DNA of 64,000 nucleotides, from the NCBI RefSeq assembly GCF_900184245.1, contig NZ_FXXB01000008.1:992001-1056000 (forward strand). The letters are read 5' to 3'. The position numbers were made by a program, and so were the translations under genes. The notes under the pieces were generated by a model. The model ran no database searches. It saw only the letters and a program-made list of their open reading frames with translations, and had not been told where the DNA came from. Below, one piece after another: positions 62,615-64,000 of this stretch (positions are counted from its first letter, which is position 1; every line of letters starts with the position of its first letter). Origin of the DNA: Brachybacterium massiliense. Lineage in GTDB: Bacteria > Actinomycetota > Actinomycetes > Actinomycetales > Dermabacteraceae.

Positions 62615-63577
62615 ATGGCTACCAGTACCGATGTCGCCGCCTACGCCGGCGTCTCCCGATCCACGGTGAGCCAGATCTTCAACGGCCACGAGAAGCTGTT
62701 CACGCCGGCCACGGTCGAGAAGGTGCGCTCGGCGGCCGAGAAGCTCGGCTACCGACCTTCGCTCGCCGGACGCTCCCTGGTGCGCGGGACGAGCGACATC
62801 GTCATCACCCTGGTACCCGACGTCACCTTCAACACCAGATTGCGGGAGCTCGTCGACACCGTGACCGAGGGATTGGCCGCTGCGGGTCTGACGAACCTCC
62901 TGCAGATCGCCGGCCGCGGCGCGACGCTCGACGACGCGATCCTCGGACTCCGCCCGTACGGTCTGCTGAGCCTCGCACCGCTTGCCGAGGCTCAGCGCAC
63001 CCGGCTCCTCGGCCAGGGCGTACACATCATCGAACAGTCGGCGACCCTGCAGGCCGCAATCGACCGAGCGATCGGCCGCCTGCAGGCTGAACACCTGGCA
63101 GCGGCGGGATACGACACCCTCGCCGTCGTCCTGCCGCGCGACGCTCGCGAGGAGACCTTCGGCTCTCCTCGCGAGTCCGGAGCTCGGACATACGGCGAAG
63201 AGCACGGCCTGACCGTGCTCCCCACCCTGCTCGTCGACCTCGATCAAGTCGCCGTGACCGAGGCGGTGAAGAGCCTCCCACCCGAGCCCGTGGGAATCGC
63301 CACCTACAACGACGAGGTGGCGATGGCCGTGCTCAGCGCCGCCACCGCCCAGGGCCGACAAGTGCCCGAGAGCCTCGGCCTCGTCGGCGTCGACAACTCC
63401 CCGATCGCCAGAGCGACTACCCCGCCCATCACGACCGTCGACTACGACATGCAGTTCAGCGGCCAGGAGATCGTGCGCACTCTGCTCGAGGAGGCGGCTC
63501 CGATCGTCGATGAAGCGGGAGAGCGCGAGGTGGAGCGGCGTCTGTCGATCGTGCACGGGGGCACCACTCGGCGCTGA
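62615..63577 (+). CDS. LacI-family transcriptional regulator
   Basis: A 320-residue repressor. The N-terminal helix-turn-helix and hinge are clear: TDVAAYAGVSRSTVSQIFNG, then KVRSAAEKLGYRPSLAGRSLV. The ligand-binding domain resembles a periplasmic sugar-binding protein (VGIATYNDEVAMAVL, then LGLVGVDNSPIARATTPPIT). ATG 62615 has AAGGAAAAGGG upstream; no other start fits the helix-turn-helix. It is divergent from the glycosidase operon and the only regulator in the island. It is the likely repressor of both glycoside operons, released by an imported sugar or glycoside. Confidence 0.93.
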   Translation: MATSTDVAAYAGVSRSTVSQIFNGHEKLFTPATVEKVRSAAEKLGYRPSLAGRSLVRGTSDIVITLVPDVTFNTRLRELVDTVTEGLAAAGLTNLLQIAGRGATLDDAILGLRPYGLLSLAPLAEAQRTRLLGQGVHIIEQSATLQAAIDRAIGRLQAEHLAAAGYDTLAVVLPRDAREETFGSPRESGARTYGEEHGLTVLPTLLVDLDQVAVTEAVKSLPPEPVGIATYNDEVAMAVLSAATAQGRQVPESLGLVGVDNSPIARATTPPITTVDYDMQFSGQEIVRTLLEEAAPIVDEAGEREVERRLSIVHGGTTRR

Positions 63578-63578
63578 G

Positions 63579-63597
63579 GCCACCGCGAGCGGGTGGC
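63579..63597. terminator. Stem-loop between convergent regulator and permease genes
   Basis: GCCACC (63579-63584) pairs with GGTGGC (63592-63597) around a seven-base loop, starting right behind the LacI-family stop at 63577. Convergent position supports a shared terminator; there is no U-tract. Confidence 0.4.
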
Positions 63598-63625
63598 GGC
63601 TCCGCGCCGAGGGGCCCCGCCCTCG

Positions 63626-64000
63626 TCACCCCTTCACGGCGCCCTGCATGACGCCGGCGACAAGCTGCTTGCCGACCACGACGAAGAGGAGGAGCAAGGG
63701 GATCACCGAGACCAGCACCCCAGCCATGATGAGCGCGATGTCCTTGAAGAACCCGGCCTGGAGCAGCTGCAGCGCAACGGGGAGCGTCGGGTTCGTCGCC
63801 CCGAGGGCGATCGACGGCCAGAAGTAGTTCGTCCACGATCCGATGAACGTGAAGAGGCCGAGCATCGCGGCGGCAGGCCGTGCAGCGGGGAACACGATGG
63901 ACCGGAAGATGCGGAACGTCGAGGCACCGTCGATCCGCGCCGCTTCGATGAGCTCTTCAGGAAGAGCGGAGCGGAGGTACTGAGTCATCCAGAAGACCCC
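63626..64000 (-). CDS. Carbohydrate ABC transporter permease (MalG family), N-terminal part missing
   Basis: The C-terminal 124 codons of an inner-membrane sugar permease. The cytoplasmic coupling motif EELIEAARIDGAS stands near the edge of the window, followed by FRIFRSIVFPAARPA and two or three membrane spans, ending QLVAGVMQGAVKG as in MalG/UgpE-type proteins. The upstream gene part, partner permease and binding protein should lie beyond the right edge. It probably belongs to the same glycoside island and provides a second uptake route. Confidence 0.9.
   Translation of the reverse strand, partial: GVFWMTQYLRSALPEELIEAARIDGASTFRIFRSIVFPAARPAAAMLGLFTFIGSWTNYFWPSIALGATNPTLPVALQLLQAGFFKDIALIMAGVLVSVIPLLLLFVVVGKQLVAGVMQGAVKG

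Noticed and set aside
1..64000. tRNA or rRNA genes, prophage, transposase
   Set aside because: No T-arm or acceptor patterns, rRNA segments, phage structural genes or DDE-type proteins were recognised on either strand; this was by eye, so short RNAs could be missed.

Overview
The window is very GC-rich, densely coded and bacterial. Gene content (DUF6318 lipoprotein, DUF222/HNH endonuclease, TgpA/DUF58/MoxR cluster, LAxTG-anchored surface proteins, many ATGA and TGATG start/stop overlaps, leaderless starts behind TANNNT -10 boxes) points to a Gram-positive actinobacterium. A Micrococcales genus such as Brachybacterium is my best guess; this is inference from gene style, not a database match.

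Layout, left part (1-26.9 kb): a polar amino-acid ABC importer (ATPase cut by the window edge), a heterodimeric ABC exporter, a DUF6318 protein, an AbiEi-like/DUF559-like gene surrounded by repeats, a methyltransferase, a second heterodimeric ABC exporter with a DUF456 protein, a VanZ-like protein, SbcCD, a DUF222-HNH protein, a pyridine-nucleotide disulfide oxidoreductase with an exact 75-bp internal tandem duplication, a small membrane protein, a second methyltransferase, an SRPBCC protein and an APC permease. Middle part (27-42.4 kb): a secreted nuclease and a wall-anchored 5'-nucleotidase (probably extracellular nucleic-acid and phosphate scavenging), a type II NADH dehydrogenase, a MoxR-DUF58-transglutaminase operon whose last gene is frameshifted and ends inside a repeat, an LAETG surface protein and an MFS transporter.

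Right part (42.5-64 kb): a carbohydrate island. Its left border holds a MazF C-terminal remnant and a second copy of the 5' end of the neighbouring MFS gene. A plus-strand operon (sugar MFS, GH43, GH3, SDR) and a seven-gene minus-strand operon (GH2, GH3, GH3, zinc-type dehydrogenase, GH1, GH78, nucleoside hydrolase) follow. Each carries one copy of the near-palindrome TTGACACGYGACAA in front of its first gene. A LacI-family regulator is divergent from the second operon, and a sugar ABC permease starts beyond the right edge. None of the glycosidases has a signal peptide, so the picture is uptake of small glycosides (MFS, ABC) followed by cytoplasmic removal of xylose/arabinose, rhamnose, glucose and galactose units, with two dehydrogenases alongside.

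No rRNA, tRNA, CRISPR array, complete insertion sequence or prophage was seen. The unusual content lies in the intergenic repeats, small duplications and remnants, and in the regulatory layout of the glycoside island.
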